Shown in pieces: positions 17,346-27,225 of a DNA stretch of 64,000 nucleotides (positions are counted from its first letter, which is position 1; each line of letters opens with the position of its first letter). The position numbers and the translations under genes are program-made. The notes beneath the pieces were generated by a model, which did no database searches, had not been told where the DNA came from, and saw only the letters and a list, made by a program, of their open reading frames with translations. The stretch comes from CAZUAQ01 sp964618455 (GTDB taxonomy: Bacteria > Planctomycetota > Phycisphaerae > UBA1845 > PWPN01), in assembly GCA_964618455.1 (NCBI GenBank), contig CAZUAQ010000013.1:58509-122508 (forward strand), in the 5' to 3' direction.

Positions 17346-17846
17346 TCAGGCGATCCAGGCCATCTGCTTGGGCGTGATTAGCCACAGGAGTTCGCCGCGG
17401 GCGGGAGGCTTGATTTCATCGAGTTCAATACAGGCGACACCGCCCTTCTTGAAACGGATCGTGCCGACACTGGTGCCCACGATGAGACGCGTGGCCAGCT
17501 CCCCGAGATCCGGCTCGTGCCCGACCAACGCCACTTCATCGAGGTGCAGCGACCGGCCGATCTGATCGAGCAGGGCGTTCGGGTCCCCCGACGGGGCGAG
17601 TGACTTCACTGTCCGCAGGCGCGGCGTCACGGGGAGTTCCTCGGCCACGATCTGCGCGGTTTGCCGGGCGCGGATGAGCGGGCTGGTCCAGATCTCATGG
17701 AAGTTGACATTCATCTTGGCCAGCGCCAGGACGATCTTCCGCATCTTTTTGATGCCGGCGGGCGTCAGTTCCCGGGCTTCGTCGCTGAGCACGTCGGGAT
17801 CGGATCGATTCACGGCGATGCCGTGCCGGATGAGGTAGAGGCGCAT
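17346..17846 (-). CDS. sixA: SixA-type phosphohistidine phosphatase (histidine phosphatase family)
   Basis: A 166-residue small histidine-phosphatase-fold enzyme. The RHG motif lies at 7-9 (MRLYLIRHGIAV; His8 is the phospho-acceptor), followed by TSPLIRARQTAQ and the second His in LVGHEPDLGEL. Family members dephosphorylate phosphohistidine on HPt domains or act on small phosphate esters. The ATG at 17846 has GGAG 11 bases upstream; an in-frame extension to 17864 is less likely. It is on the same strand as the CHAD-ppx-kinase genes, with a 254-base gap, and may belong to the same phosphate module. Confidence 0.88.
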   Translation of the reverse strand: MRLYLIRHGIAVNRSDPDVLSDEARELTPAGIKKMRKIVLALAKMNVNFHEIWTSPLIRARQTAQIVAEELPVTPRLRTVKSLAPSGDPNALLDQIGRSLHLDEVALVGHEPDLGELATRLIVGTSVGTIRFKKGGVACIELDEIKPPARGELLWLITPKQMAWIA

Positions 17847-18071
17847 GGAGTATCTCCGAACCATTCACGCCGCCGGATGTCCATCGTGATCTTTCACCAA
17901 GCTCAGCCATCCGCACGGTGGGAGCGGGACATGTTTCATCTCCTGTATTTAGAATAGGAGATCCCTGGTGGCTTGACGAATGGTACCGTCGGGGGAGATC
18001 TCGGCGCATGCGAGCAGGGACCTGCCTGGTTTCGCAGGTCGTCGCATGCGGGGATGTGAAGTCGGATAGAT

Positions 18072-18269
18072 CTACCGCCCGGTGAAGCCCGGCTGGAGAA
18101 ACACATCCAGCAGGGTGGCGGTCAGATGCGAATCGAGAGGTGGGAGAAAGACCGGCCCGTTCTCGGCATTCCGGCCGATGACGGGATTGCACTGCCCGGC
18201 CATGAGCAAGGGGACCAAGGCGAGCATCAGGAGTACCCATCGCATCGTGAGCCTGGATCCTGAGAACAT
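18072..18269 (-). CDS. Small putative lipoprotein
   Basis: About 65 residues from ATG 18269, which has GAGGAG just upstream (4-base spacing); ATG 18245 is an alternative. The N-terminus is a signal peptide with a lipobox-like LLMAGQC. After the Cys it reads NPVIGRNAENGPVFLPP and ends QPGFTGR. Only the lipoprotein character is supported; no family is recognised, and the gene could be spurious. Confidence 0.4.
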   Translation of the reverse strand: MFSGSRLTMRWVLLMLALVPLLMAGQCNPVIGRNAENGPVFLPPLDSHLTATLLDVFLQPGFTGR

Positions 18270-18578
18270 CGCGCTCCTCTCGGCCCTCGTCGCCGAAGGA
18301 GTGCTCCGGCGACATGCCCAACTTCCACATACGCTACGGCGATTCGGCGAAATGCTTCCTTCCCGCCGCGCCAATCTGGGAACTTCTACAGATCCATCGG
18401 CGGGGAGTCAAGAAGATTTCGGATCATGCACTTCACGTTCCAGTATCGTGAAAAAGGGTGCGAACGGGCTGTGTCTGGAGACGGGGGACGACCCTAAATC
18501 TCTGTAAAATCTGAGTTTGTACTACACAGGCTGTCGTGCCCGGCGAAGTGGCGCCATTCCGTCATTCGTTGCAAAAAG
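18270..18578. other. Intergenic region before the phage-like genes
   Basis: About 300 bases with no recognisable gene, terminator or RNA. A TAAAAT-like box occurs near 18504 without a convincing -35. Confidence 0.4.
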
Positions 18579-18683
18579 ATGAAGTTTCTCCACCCCGAAG
18601 CGCAGCGGTGGCTGGATGACTGTTCCACCGTGAGGGCCATCCTTGGAACAGGGCATGCGTTCCCGGAAAAGGCAAGGGGATGA
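18579..18683 (+). CDS. Tiny ORF directly before the terminase gene
   Basis: A 34-codon frame (MKFLHPEAQRWLDDCSTVRA ... EKARG) that ends 3 bases before the terminase start at 18687. It has no clear ribosome site. Its position recalls a small-terminase or leader peptide, but the sequence matches nothing I know. It may be chance. Confidence 0.25.
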   Translation: MKFLHPEAQRWLDDCSTVRAILGTGHAFPEKARG

Positions 18684-18686
18684 AGG

Positions 18687-20018
18687 ATGATGCGAACGGG
18701 AAGGCGACGCATACCTGCCGAAATCCGGGCGATCGTTCCGCTTCTGCCGTACCAGCGGGAGGATGTGGTCAGCGACGCGCGTTTCAACTGGTGCTGTTGG
18801 TCACGGCAGGTGGGCAAGAGTTTCACCAAGGCGTTGCGTCGGCTGCTCCGGGGGATCGAGCGGAGGCGGGATCAGATTTTACTCTCGGCGGGGGAGCGCC
18901 AGAGCCGGGAATTGATGCTCAAGGTGCAGCAGCATTGCCGGGCGTTGAATCTCGCCGCCGGGATGGTGGGGAGTCACTACTTCAAGCACACCTCGTACGC
19001 GCAACTGGCGTTGGAACTGCCGAACGGCGTACGCGTCATCGCGTTGCCGGCCAACCCGGAGACGGCGCGCGGCTACACGGGGGATGTGCTGCTCGACGAG
19101 TTCGCCATGCATCGCGACGACCGGGCGATCTGGGCGTCGATCTTCCCGGCCATCCTGCGCGGAGGCGGAGAGCTCGATATCGCTTCGACGCCCAAGGGAG
19201 CCGGGAATCTCTTCGCCGAACTCCGGGACAATCCGCAGTTTCGCCATTCGACCGTGAGGCTTCGCGATGCGATCCACCAGGGACTTGATGTCGATGAAGA
19301 GGCCTTGCGGGCATCGATGAACGACGACGATCTGTTCGCGCAAGAGTTTGAATGCGCGTTCCTGGAAGAGGTGTCGGCATTCCTGCCGATGGCGAAGATC
19401 GCGGCGTGCGAGGATGCGCAGCTGGAGAAGACATTTGACCTCGAGGTGTTGCGGGAACTTGAGGGGCCGTTGTATGCGGGCGTGGACATCGGGCGTCATC
19501 GCGATCTGACCGTGTTCTGGGTCGTGCGTCGCGCGGGCGAGCGGTTGATGACGTGCGGCCTCTGGGAGGCGCAGGGGTGCGCGTTTCGTGAACAGTCGGA
19601 CATGTTGGCGGCGACGCTGCGGTTGCCGGGGATGCATCGTTGTGCGATCGACGCGGGTGGGATCGGCATGCCGCTGGCGGAGGAGGCGCTGGAAAAGTTC
19701 GGCGCGTTTCGTGTGGAGGCGGTGACGTTCACTCCGCGCGTCAAGGACGAATTGGCGACGGGGCTGCGCTTGCAGGTCGAGGCGGGCACGTTGCGGATCC
19801 CGGTGGATGAGGCGATCCGCAACGACTGGCATTCGGTGCAGCGCTCGGTCACCACGTCAGGACCGCCGCGCTACACGTCGGGCCGGTCGGGATTGGGGCA
19901 TGCGGATCGTTTCTGGGCGGCGTGCCTGGCGGTGCGCGCGGCGGGGGCGGGTGCGATCGGGGAGATCGAAGGGATGCGGGGTCGGCGTCTGCGTTTCAGC
20001 GGATGGCGCCTCTGGTAA
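18687..20018 (+). CDS. Phage terminase large subunit, Mu gp28-like
   Basis: 443 residues. The ATPase half has Walker A-like SRQVGKS (39-45) after an Arg-rich N-terminus, and Walker B VLLDEFA (134-140), followed by an ASTPKG coupling motif. The RNase H-like nuclease half begins at YAGVDIGRHRDLTVFWVV (Asp267 is a likely metal ligand), with a second acidic patch (CAIDAGGIGMPLAEE). Family members cut and pump DNA into the prohead. The start is supported by GGATGAAGG. The partner portal gene follows, but no small terminase, capsid or tail genes are present. A remnant prophage or domesticated pair is likely. Confidence 0.85.
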   Translation: MMRTGRRRIPAEIRAIVPLLPYQREDVVSDARFNWCCWSRQVGKSFTKALRRLLRGIERRRDQILLSAGERQSRELMLKVQQHCRALNLAAGMVGSHYFKHTSYAQLALELPNGVRVIALPANPETARGYTGDVLLDEFAMHRDDRAIWASIFPAILRGGGELDIASTPKGAGNLFAELRDNPQFRHSTVRLRDAIHQGLDVDEEALRASMNDDDLFAQEFECAFLEEVSAFLPMAKIAACEDAQLEKTFDLEVLRELEGPLYAGVDIGRHRDLTVFWVVRRAGERLMTCGLWEAQGCAFREQSDMLAATLRLPGMHRCAIDAGGIGMPLAEEALEKFGAFRVEAVTFTPRVKDELATGLRLQVEAGTLRIPVDEAIRNDWHSVQRSVTTSGPPRYTSGRSGLGHADRFWAACLAVRAAGAGAIGEIEGMRGRRLRFSGWRLW

Positions 20019-20070
20019 GCGTCGCGAATGTGTCACGACTATGGGGATCGCGCGGTACGAGGGAAGGACG

Positions 20071-21363
20071 ATGAGCGTAACACAATGGGTGACGAATGTG
20101 TGGCGGCGACGTGGTTCGGATCCGATGCCGCGTCCGAAGCCGGGACAGGTGGTGGAGTCGGCGCCGCTGGATCGGTGGCGTGATTATCCCGCCGATGGTC
20201 TCGCGCCGGAGCGGCTGGTGAGCATTCTGCGACTGGCGGACGAAGGTGACGTGGCGCAGGCGATGGCGTTGTACGCGCAGCTCGAAGAGAAGGACGCGCA
20301 CCTCTACTCGGTAGCGAACATGCGGCGGCTGGCCGTGACGGGACTGCCGTGGCAGATCGTGTCGGCCGCGGACGTGCGCGAGGGCATGGATCGTGCGGCA
20401 GCGGATGAAGCGGCGGCGTTCTGTCGGGAGATGCTCTCCACGATCGAGGGTTGGGACGAAGTGCTGCAGCATCTCTCGCTGGCGACGGGCCGGAACGTCG
20501 CGGTGGCGGAGAACGTGTGGGAGATGTCGGGCGATACGTTTCGCCTGGTGGATGTGTGCGCCGTCGACTTCGATCGGATCACGTTCGATGATCAGGGCCG
20601 GGCGCGCATCCTGACCGGCGATGACCCGGTGCACGGGATCGCGCTGCCGCCGGGCAAGTTCGTGGTGCATACGCCGCAATCGGTCTCGGGGCATGCCATG
20701 CGCGGCGGTCTATTGCGCGTGAGCGCGCTGGCGTACCTGGGCAAGCACTACGCGATGAAGGACTGGATGATCTTCGCGGAAGTGTTCGGGATGCCGGTGC
20801 GCGTGGCGCGGTACGAGCCCTCGGCAACGCCGGAGGAGAAGCGGGAACTGCTGCGGATGTTGCAGTCGCTGGGGGCGGACGCGTCGGGGATTTTCAGCAA
20901 GGCGGTGGAGCTGCAGCTTCTCGAAGCGGGGCAGGGCAATGCGCCGCCGCCGTACGAGAGCATCTGCAACTTCTTCAACCGTGAGCTGAGCAAGGCGTGG
21001 CTGGGACAGACGCTGACGGTGGAGACGGTGGGACGGAAGGCCTCGTTGTCGGCGGCGACGGTGCACGATGAGATCCGGCTGGATCTGCGGCAGGACGATC
21101 TCGTGAAGGAGGGGCGCACGATCCGCCGTGACGTACTGACACCGATGGTGCGGGTGGCGTATGGCGAGGATGTGCCGGTGCCGTTCTTCCGCCGGCAGTT
21201 CGATCCGAAGCGGGATCGGGAGAAACTGGCCCGCGTGCTCGACGTGGCGGTCAATGCATTGGGGATGGAGGTGCCGACGTCGTGGGCGCATGACGCGCTG
21301 GGCGTGCCGGAGGCGGAAGGTGAGGAAGCGACAGTGCGCGGTAAGCGTACTTCACTTGGATGA
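20071..21363 (+). CDS. DUF935 / Mu gp29-like phage portal protein
   Basis: 430 residues matching the DUF935 portal family: YPADGLAPERLVSILRLADE near the N-terminus, MRRLAVTGLPWQIV, a conserved core with RGGLLRVSALAYLGKHYAMK, DWMIFAEVFGMPVRVARY and SLGADASGIF, and a helical C-terminus (KRDREKLARVLDVAVN). Portals form the ring through which DNA enters the capsid. The ATG at 20071 has GGAAGG upstream; an in-frame ATG at 20041 is less likely. It follows the terminase after 52 bases. A terminator follows the stop, so no further structural genes are co-transcribed. Confidence 0.85.
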   Translation: MSVTQWVTNVWRRRGSDPMPRPKPGQVVESAPLDRWRDYPADGLAPERLVSILRLADEGDVAQAMALYAQLEEKDAHLYSVANMRRLAVTGLPWQIVSAADVREGMDRAAADEAAAFCREMLSTIEGWDEVLQHLSLATGRNVAVAENVWEMSGDTFRLVDVCAVDFDRITFDDQGRARILTGDDPVHGIALPPGKFVVHTPQSVSGHAMRGGLLRVSALAYLGKHYAMKDWMIFAEVFGMPVRVARYEPSATPEEKRELLRMLQSLGADASGIFSKAVELQLLEAGQGNAPPPYESICNFFNRELSKAWLGQTLTVETVGRKASLSAATVHDEIRLDLRQDDLVKEGRTIRRDVLTPMVRVAYGEDVPVPFFRRQFDPKRDREKLARVLDVAVNALGMEVPTSWAHDALGVPEAEGEEATVRGKRTSLG

Positions 21364-21384
21364 TCAATCGGTAAAAAGCCTGAA

Positions 21385-21422
21385 GGCGAAGGCCTCGATG
21401 CGTTCGAAGCCTTCGCCTTTTT
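21385..21422 (+). terminator. Intrinsic terminator after the portal gene
   Basis: GGCGAAGGC (21385-21393) and GCCTTCGCC (21409-21417) pair perfectly, followed by TTTTT (21418-21422), 22 bases after the portal stop. Confidence 0.85.
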
Positions 21423-21481
21423 CGTGACGGCTGCGTGGCGTTTCCGATGTCCTTATGCCCGGACTTTCCGTGCGTCCCGGA

Positions 21482-22030
21482 TCAGCGCGTGGGCGAGGCC
21501 AGTTGTTCGCGCAGAATCTTGGAGAGCAGTTCGCGCGCGGGCTGATCGAGTGTGGCCAGGGCCTGCTGGAATCGGTCGAGGCGGCTCTTCTCGTCGAAGT
21601 AGTTGCGGATGTCGGGCACGAGCCGGATGGCATCCTTGAGGACGCCGCGCATGTCGGCCACATTCTCGGGATTGTTCAGCTGCGTCACGCGTTGGGCGAG
21701 TTCGTCGAGGAGGCGGTTGAGCTCGTTGACCCAGTCGTTGAAGTTATTCTCGAGGGAGAGGTAGCGCTCGGCATCGGAGACGAGGAAGGTCTTGATGACC
21801 TGCGTGTCCTGCTGGGTGAGGGGCTCGCCGCCCTCGAGATGATCGATGGCGACACGGGCCTGGTCTGCCCAGATCTCCTGCTGCAGTTCGCGGACGCCGG
21901 CTTCGATCCTGCTGATCTGGGCTTCGACGATGCCGAAATCGTCGGCCGACTCAGCCTGGATCGCGGCGGAGGCGATCCGGCGCAGGTTCTCGATGGAATC
22001 GACCCACTCGTTGGTTTGAACAGTGGCCAT
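21482..22030 (-). CDS. Coiled-coil protein of unknown function
   Basis: 182 residues, acidic and predicted helical throughout, with heptad-like Leu/Ile spacing (ISRIEAGVRELQQEI, LNRLLDELAQRVTQLN). There is no signal peptide or membrane segment. The start is supported by AGGGAGATAA about 10 bases upstream. It is convergent with the phage-like pair and divergent from the sensor kinase. I do not recognise a family. It could be a phage accessory protein or a structural/scaffold-type protein. Its DNA composition is slightly less GC-extreme than the portal gene. Confidence 0.6.
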   Translation of the reverse strand: MATVQTNEWVDSIENLRRIASAAIQAESADDFGIVEAQISRIEAGVRELQQEIWADQARVAIDHLEGGEPLTQQDTQVIKTFLVSDAERYLSLENNFNDWVNELNRLLDELAQRVTQLNNPENVADMRGVLKDAIRLVPDIRNYFDEKSRLDRFQQALATLDQPARELLSKILREQLASPTR

Positions 22031-22339
22031 GAAGTCTTATCTCCCTGGTTCGTACAGCGGAAACGAAGAGCACCCGGACATTCGGAAGCATTCGGGAACG
22101 GCGGGCGGCATTACCCGCCGGCGCACAATCATCCCCATGGAGTATCGGGCAGATACGCGGCGCGGTTGAGCAGGCGTTCCGTTCATGGGTGCCTGTCCGA
22201 TAACGCACGACCCCATGCGAGCATCTCCTTCTTGATTCAAGGCCGCAATCCCCTGCAGGGCCTTGATATACGCTGATGAAGAGCGGAGATCGGGGCACTG
22301 ATAGAGCAAGTCAGAAAGCGGTTTTTCCGATGGAGAAAA
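22031..22339. other. Intergenic region between coiled-coil gene and sensor kinase
   Basis: About 310 bases with no recognisable gene. It holds upstream regions of two divergent genes; the GGAG at 22331-22334 may be the kinase ribosome site. I see no clear promoter. Confidence 0.4.
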
Positions 22340-25300
22340 ATGCCTATTGGCGCTTGCCGATCATGTCGCTTCAGCGATGGCGGCAACCTCATTCGGCCCT
22401 GTACAAAGTCTTCACGATCGTTTGAGCGGCTCGATCCAGGGACTGCCCGAGGCGGATTATTGAACACGTTATCTGATTCACGTCAAGAGCGCCAGGTTCC
22501 CTCTCGATCGTTGCTGCGCCACCTGAAACTGTGGGCAGCCGCCGGTCTACTGGTTGCGATCACGATCGTGACCGGCGTATGGATCGCGACAGCTCGCCAG
22601 GAGAGTGTGGATGCCGAGATCCGCAAAACGCTCAAAGATCAGGCATTGAAACTTGCCCGGATGGTCGATCCGGAACTGGCCGGTCAACTCACCTTCAGCC
22701 CTTCGGATCAAGGGACCGTCGCCGATACACGGCTTCGAGCTCACTTCCGAGAATACACGTCGCATCTGCCGGGCCGGGAAATCTACACGATGGCCCTGAG
22801 AAACGGCCTGCTCGTGTTCGGTCCGGAAAGCCACGCCGAGGACGCACCCGACGCCAGCGCGTCCGGTACGGTGTACCAGCAGCCGGATCCGCTGGATTTC
22901 GAGCCGTTTACGACGCGTAAACCTGTTGTCATGGGTCCGATTCAGAATGAGTACGGCCGGTATCTTTCCGCCCTGGCTCCGGTTCTCGACCCGATCGGGG
23001 GTGATGTGATCCTGGTGGTCGGCGTGCATATGCCGGCCTCGCAATGGTCGGAGGCCATGGCCCGGGCACGTCGCGGACCGATGCTCGGCACGATCGCCAT
23101 GCTCCTCCTTCTGCTGGTCAGCGCGTTCAGCCTGCATGTGCGCGAGAGGCATCGTCTGAACCATGCCTGGACGTGGCGTTATCTCGAAACACTCCAGGTC
23201 GGCACGATCGGCGTATGCGCGGTGCTGGGCGTCACCCACTTGAGCTATCACAGCGAACAGCAGAACCGGAAGCGCATCTTCAACAGTATTGAGCAATCGG
23301 GCGTGGAAGCCATCCAGCATACGATGCGGCACGTCCAGACGGAAGTTAACTCGCTTGGCCGTTTTCTGGAATCCAGCGACGAAGTGACGCTCGAGGAATT
23401 TCGGCACTTCACGGGAGCGCTGAGTCACCAGGCGGTCCAGGCGTGGGAGTGGATTCCCAGGATCCCCGCACAGGACCAGCGTTTCTGGGAAGATCGCGGC
23501 AGTGAGAAATGGCGGCAGGGCTTCATGATCTGGGAGCGTACCGCCGAGGGTACGAAGCGTCGTGTCGAGGGACGTGATTATTACTATCCGGTGTTTTATG
23601 TCGCGCCCTATGCCGGAAACGAGGCGGCCCTTGGTTACGATCTCGCGTCGGAAACAATGCGGCGTCAGGCGTTGAGGGAAGCGAAGACAACCGGGTTGAT
23701 CACATGTACGGAGCCGATCACACTGGTTCAGGAATCCGAGCAGCAGCAAGCGATACTCGTCTTCAATCCGATCTCTCGTATCTCGCGGGAGTATTCGCGC
23801 AATGAGCGCGACGCGTTCGACGGGTTCGTGCTTGCCGTGGTCCGGCTGCAGTCGATGCTGGATCGGGCGCTCATCGTTCATGAGGATCTCCGAAAGGATC
23901 TGTGCGTTCGCATTCTGGATGCGTCGGCGAGCTCGGACGCGAAAGTGCTCGCGGCCTCTTCATCTTCGGAAGCCATCTCGAAGGATCATGGTGCCGCCAA
24001 GTCCTTCAGCATGCAGGAAGGCACATATCACGTTCATCCCAATACCCGGTTCGGCCGCCTGATGGTGATCGAAACGCATCCGTCCGAGCACTTCTATGCG
24101 TCGCACCCGATACGGAATACGTGGTATGTGGGAGCCGCGGGATTCGTGGTGACGGTATTTCTCACGACATTGACGAGCCTGCTCCGCCACCGTCAGTTGT
24201 CCCTCGAAGTGCAGGTTCAGGAGCGCACGAAGCAGCTCGAGCACAGCGAAATGCGTATCCGGGCGATCACGGACTCGGCGCAGGACGCGGTGTTGATGAT
24301 GGATTCCCGGGGCCGCGTGGCGTACTGGAACCCGGCGGCCGAGAAGATCCTGGGGTACTCGGACGAGGAGGCACTCGGGGAGAGCCTGCATGATCTCATG
24401 GTACCTGCCCGATACCAGTCTTCGTTCCGGGCGGCCTTTCCGCATTTTCAGCAGACCGGCGAGGGATCAGCCGTTGGAAAGACGCTGGAACTGGAGGCAG
24501 TGTGCAAAGATGGCCGGACCCTCACGGTCGCGCTGTCGCTGTCGTCGGTCAAGCTCGACGGCGAGTGGCATGCGGTCGGGATCATGCGCGACATCACCGA
24601 GAGCAAACGGATCGAACTCGAATTGAACCGGCAGTACGCGCAGTTATCCGGTCTGCTCCAGTCCATCCCGGATCTGGTGTTCTACAAGGATCTCGAGGGT
24701 CGCTACATCGGCTGCAATGCCGAGTTCTGCGCGTTCGCCGGCAGAGATCAGGACGCGATCGTCGGCGCTACCGATCTGGATCTCTTCGACCCGGAGACCG
24801 CGCAGTCCTTCCGGACGCAGGATCGGCGCATGATGGAGTCAGGAGAGTCTCGCGAGAATGAGGAATGGGTGACCTACCCGGATGGGAAGCGTGTTCTCCT
24901 GAGTACGATGAAGAGTCCTTTGCAAACGGTTGAAGGCGAGATCATCGGCATTCTCGGCATCAGTCGGGATATCACTCAGCGCAGGGAATTCGAGGAACGA
25001 TTGCGACAGAGCGAGGAGCGCCTGGCACTGGCCACGCAGGGGGCGGGTATCGGTATCTGGGATTATGACCTGACCTCGGACGCGCTGGCCTGGGATGACC
25101 AGATGTTCAAGCTGTACGGGATCAAGAAGGAGACCTTCGGCGGAAGATTTCAGGACTGGCAGGCGTGCATGGAGCCCGACGGTCTGGATGAGGTGATGCA
25201 GCGGTGGAACCAATCAATTGCTTCAGGAGACCGATACCGCGCGGAGTTCCCGATTGAGACGCCGGAAGGAGAGCGCCGATACATTCTGGGCGCCGCCATG

Positions 25301-27060
25301 TTCCATCGAAATGATAAGGGTGAGCCGGTTCGCGCGATCGGCGTGAACTTCGATATCACGGATCGCAAGATGGCGGAGATGGAGTTGCGGTCGAAGAAGG
25401 AGGAGATGGATCGCTATTTCCGCACTTCGTTGGACCTGTTCTGCATTGCGGACATGAGTGGGGCGTTCCGGAAACTGAATCCCAGTTGGGAGGCGGTGCT
25501 GGGCTATTCATTGGGTGACCTGGAAGGGCATCGATACATGGATTTCGTTCATCCCGACGACCAGGCCATGACTCGGAAAGCGATGGAGCGTATCGAGCGA
25601 GGAGAAGCGATTCGAGGATTTACCAACCGCTATCGCTGCAAGGAGGGCAGCTATCGATGGATCGAATGGCGTTCAGTGCCGTATGGTGAGATCGTCTACG
25701 CGGCGGCGCGCGATGTCACCGATCGCGTGTTGGCCGAACAGGAAATCCGTCAATCGAAGCACGATCTCGAGCAGTTGAACGCCGCGCTCGCGGCACGCCT
25801 CGNNNNNNNNNNGCGCTCGAGGCCTCGATCGAACGCAGCAACGAAATGGCGCACCGGGCGGAAGCGGCCAATCACGCCAAGAGCGAATTCCTGGCGAACA
25901 TGAGCCATGAGATTCGCACGCCGATGACGGCGATCCTGGGGTATACGGACGTGATGCTGGAGGAGACCTCGGATGTCCGCCGGCGGGATCAGTTGACGAC
26001 GATCAAGCGCAACGCGGACCATCTGCTGAGCCTGATTAACGATATTCTTGATCTCTCGAAGATCGAGGCGAACAAGATCGTCCTGGAGGCGGTCAGGAGT
26101 TCTCCCCATGAGATCGTGGCCGAGGTTGCTTCCCTTCTGCAGGTTCGTGTTCAGGAGAAGAAGCTGGAGTTCCGCACGGAGTTCATCGGCACCATCCCCG
26201 AAAAGATCGATACGGATCCCCTGCGCGTGCGGCAGATCCTGATGAACCTTCTCGGCAACGCCATCAAGTTCACGAAGGAAGGCGGCGTCCGGTTGCTGGT
26301 GCGGCAGATCAACATCGAGGACGAGCCGTATCTCCAATTCGACGTGATCGATACGGGAATCGGCATGACGCCCGAGCAGGGGGATCGCATCTTTGAGCCG
26401 TTCATGCAGGCGGACAGTTCGACGACCCGCCGGTTCGGTGGGACGGGACTCGGGCTGTCGATCAGCCGCCGGCTGGCCGAGCTGCTGGGAGGCGGGATCG
26501 AACTGGTGGACAGCAAGGAAGGCATTGGAACGCGATTCCGTCTTACCATTCCGACCGGCCCCCTCGAGGGGGTGCGCCTGATCGAGGGGACCTCGAACAA
26601 TCTCGAGATCACCCTCTCGACGGCGAAGGGGCCCGAGCGTCAAGCTCCGCCGTCCTCGAAGCCCCTGGAAGACGTGAGCGTTCTGCTGGTGGAAGACTCG
26701 CCGGACAATCAGCTTCTGATCTCCCATCTCCTGAAGAAGGCCGGGGCGACGGTGGACATGGCGGCCAACGGCAAGATTGGCTTCGAAAAGGCGCGTTCGC
26801 TTCTGGAGCGCGGCGAGTCCTATGACGTGATTCTGATGGACATGCAGATGCCGGTGATGGGCGGGTACGAAGCTACATCGCGGCTTCGGAAGGCGGGTTA
26901 TACGAAGCCGATCATCGCCCTGACCGCCAACGCCATGGCGGAGGATCGGCAAAAGTGCCTGGACGCCGGGTGCGACGAGTACGCCACCAAGCCCATCCGC
27001 CGCGAGGAGCTGATCAGCAAGGTTCTCGCAGCCCGCGGCGCTGCCACTGCGTCGATGTAA
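22340..27060 (+). CDS. CHASE/multi-PAS hybrid sensor histidine kinase, interrupted by an assembly gap
   Basis: One gene spanning 10 Ns at 25803-25812. From ATG 22340 (GGAG 4 bases upstream; a TTG at 22460 is also possible) come TM1 at about 64-85, a periplasmic region, TM2-TM3 at about 243-303, a CHASE-like sensory region (about 305-520), and TM4 at about 593-615. Four PAS/PAC units follow (about 633-1145; MRDITESKR, ISRDITQRR, VNFDITDRK, AARDVTDRV). After the gap the frame shifts by one: HisKA with NMSHEIRTPM, HATPase with LLGNAIKFTKEGG and GTGLGLSISRR, then a receiver domain with LVEDSPDN and VILMDMQMPVMGG. A membrane sensor with internal phosphotransfer; ligand and output unknown. Confidence 0.9.
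25803..25812. other. Scaffold gap (10 N)
   Basis: Ten Ns lie inside the sensor kinase gene. The frame is 2 before and 1 after, so 10 is a placeholder rather than the true size if the gene is intact. Confidence 0.98.
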
Positions 27061-27225
27061 GTCCCGGTTCTCGGGCATGCCGGTTCAACTCGATCTCCAT
27101 TGCTTCATCTCTCAATCGCCTCGACGTTTTCCTCTCGAGTTATGCAGATTCCCGCGCATTATAACATTACCCGGAATCTCTCCTTGATCGGCATGCGGGG
27201 GATGGGTAACGTGAAGTGAGGGCTC

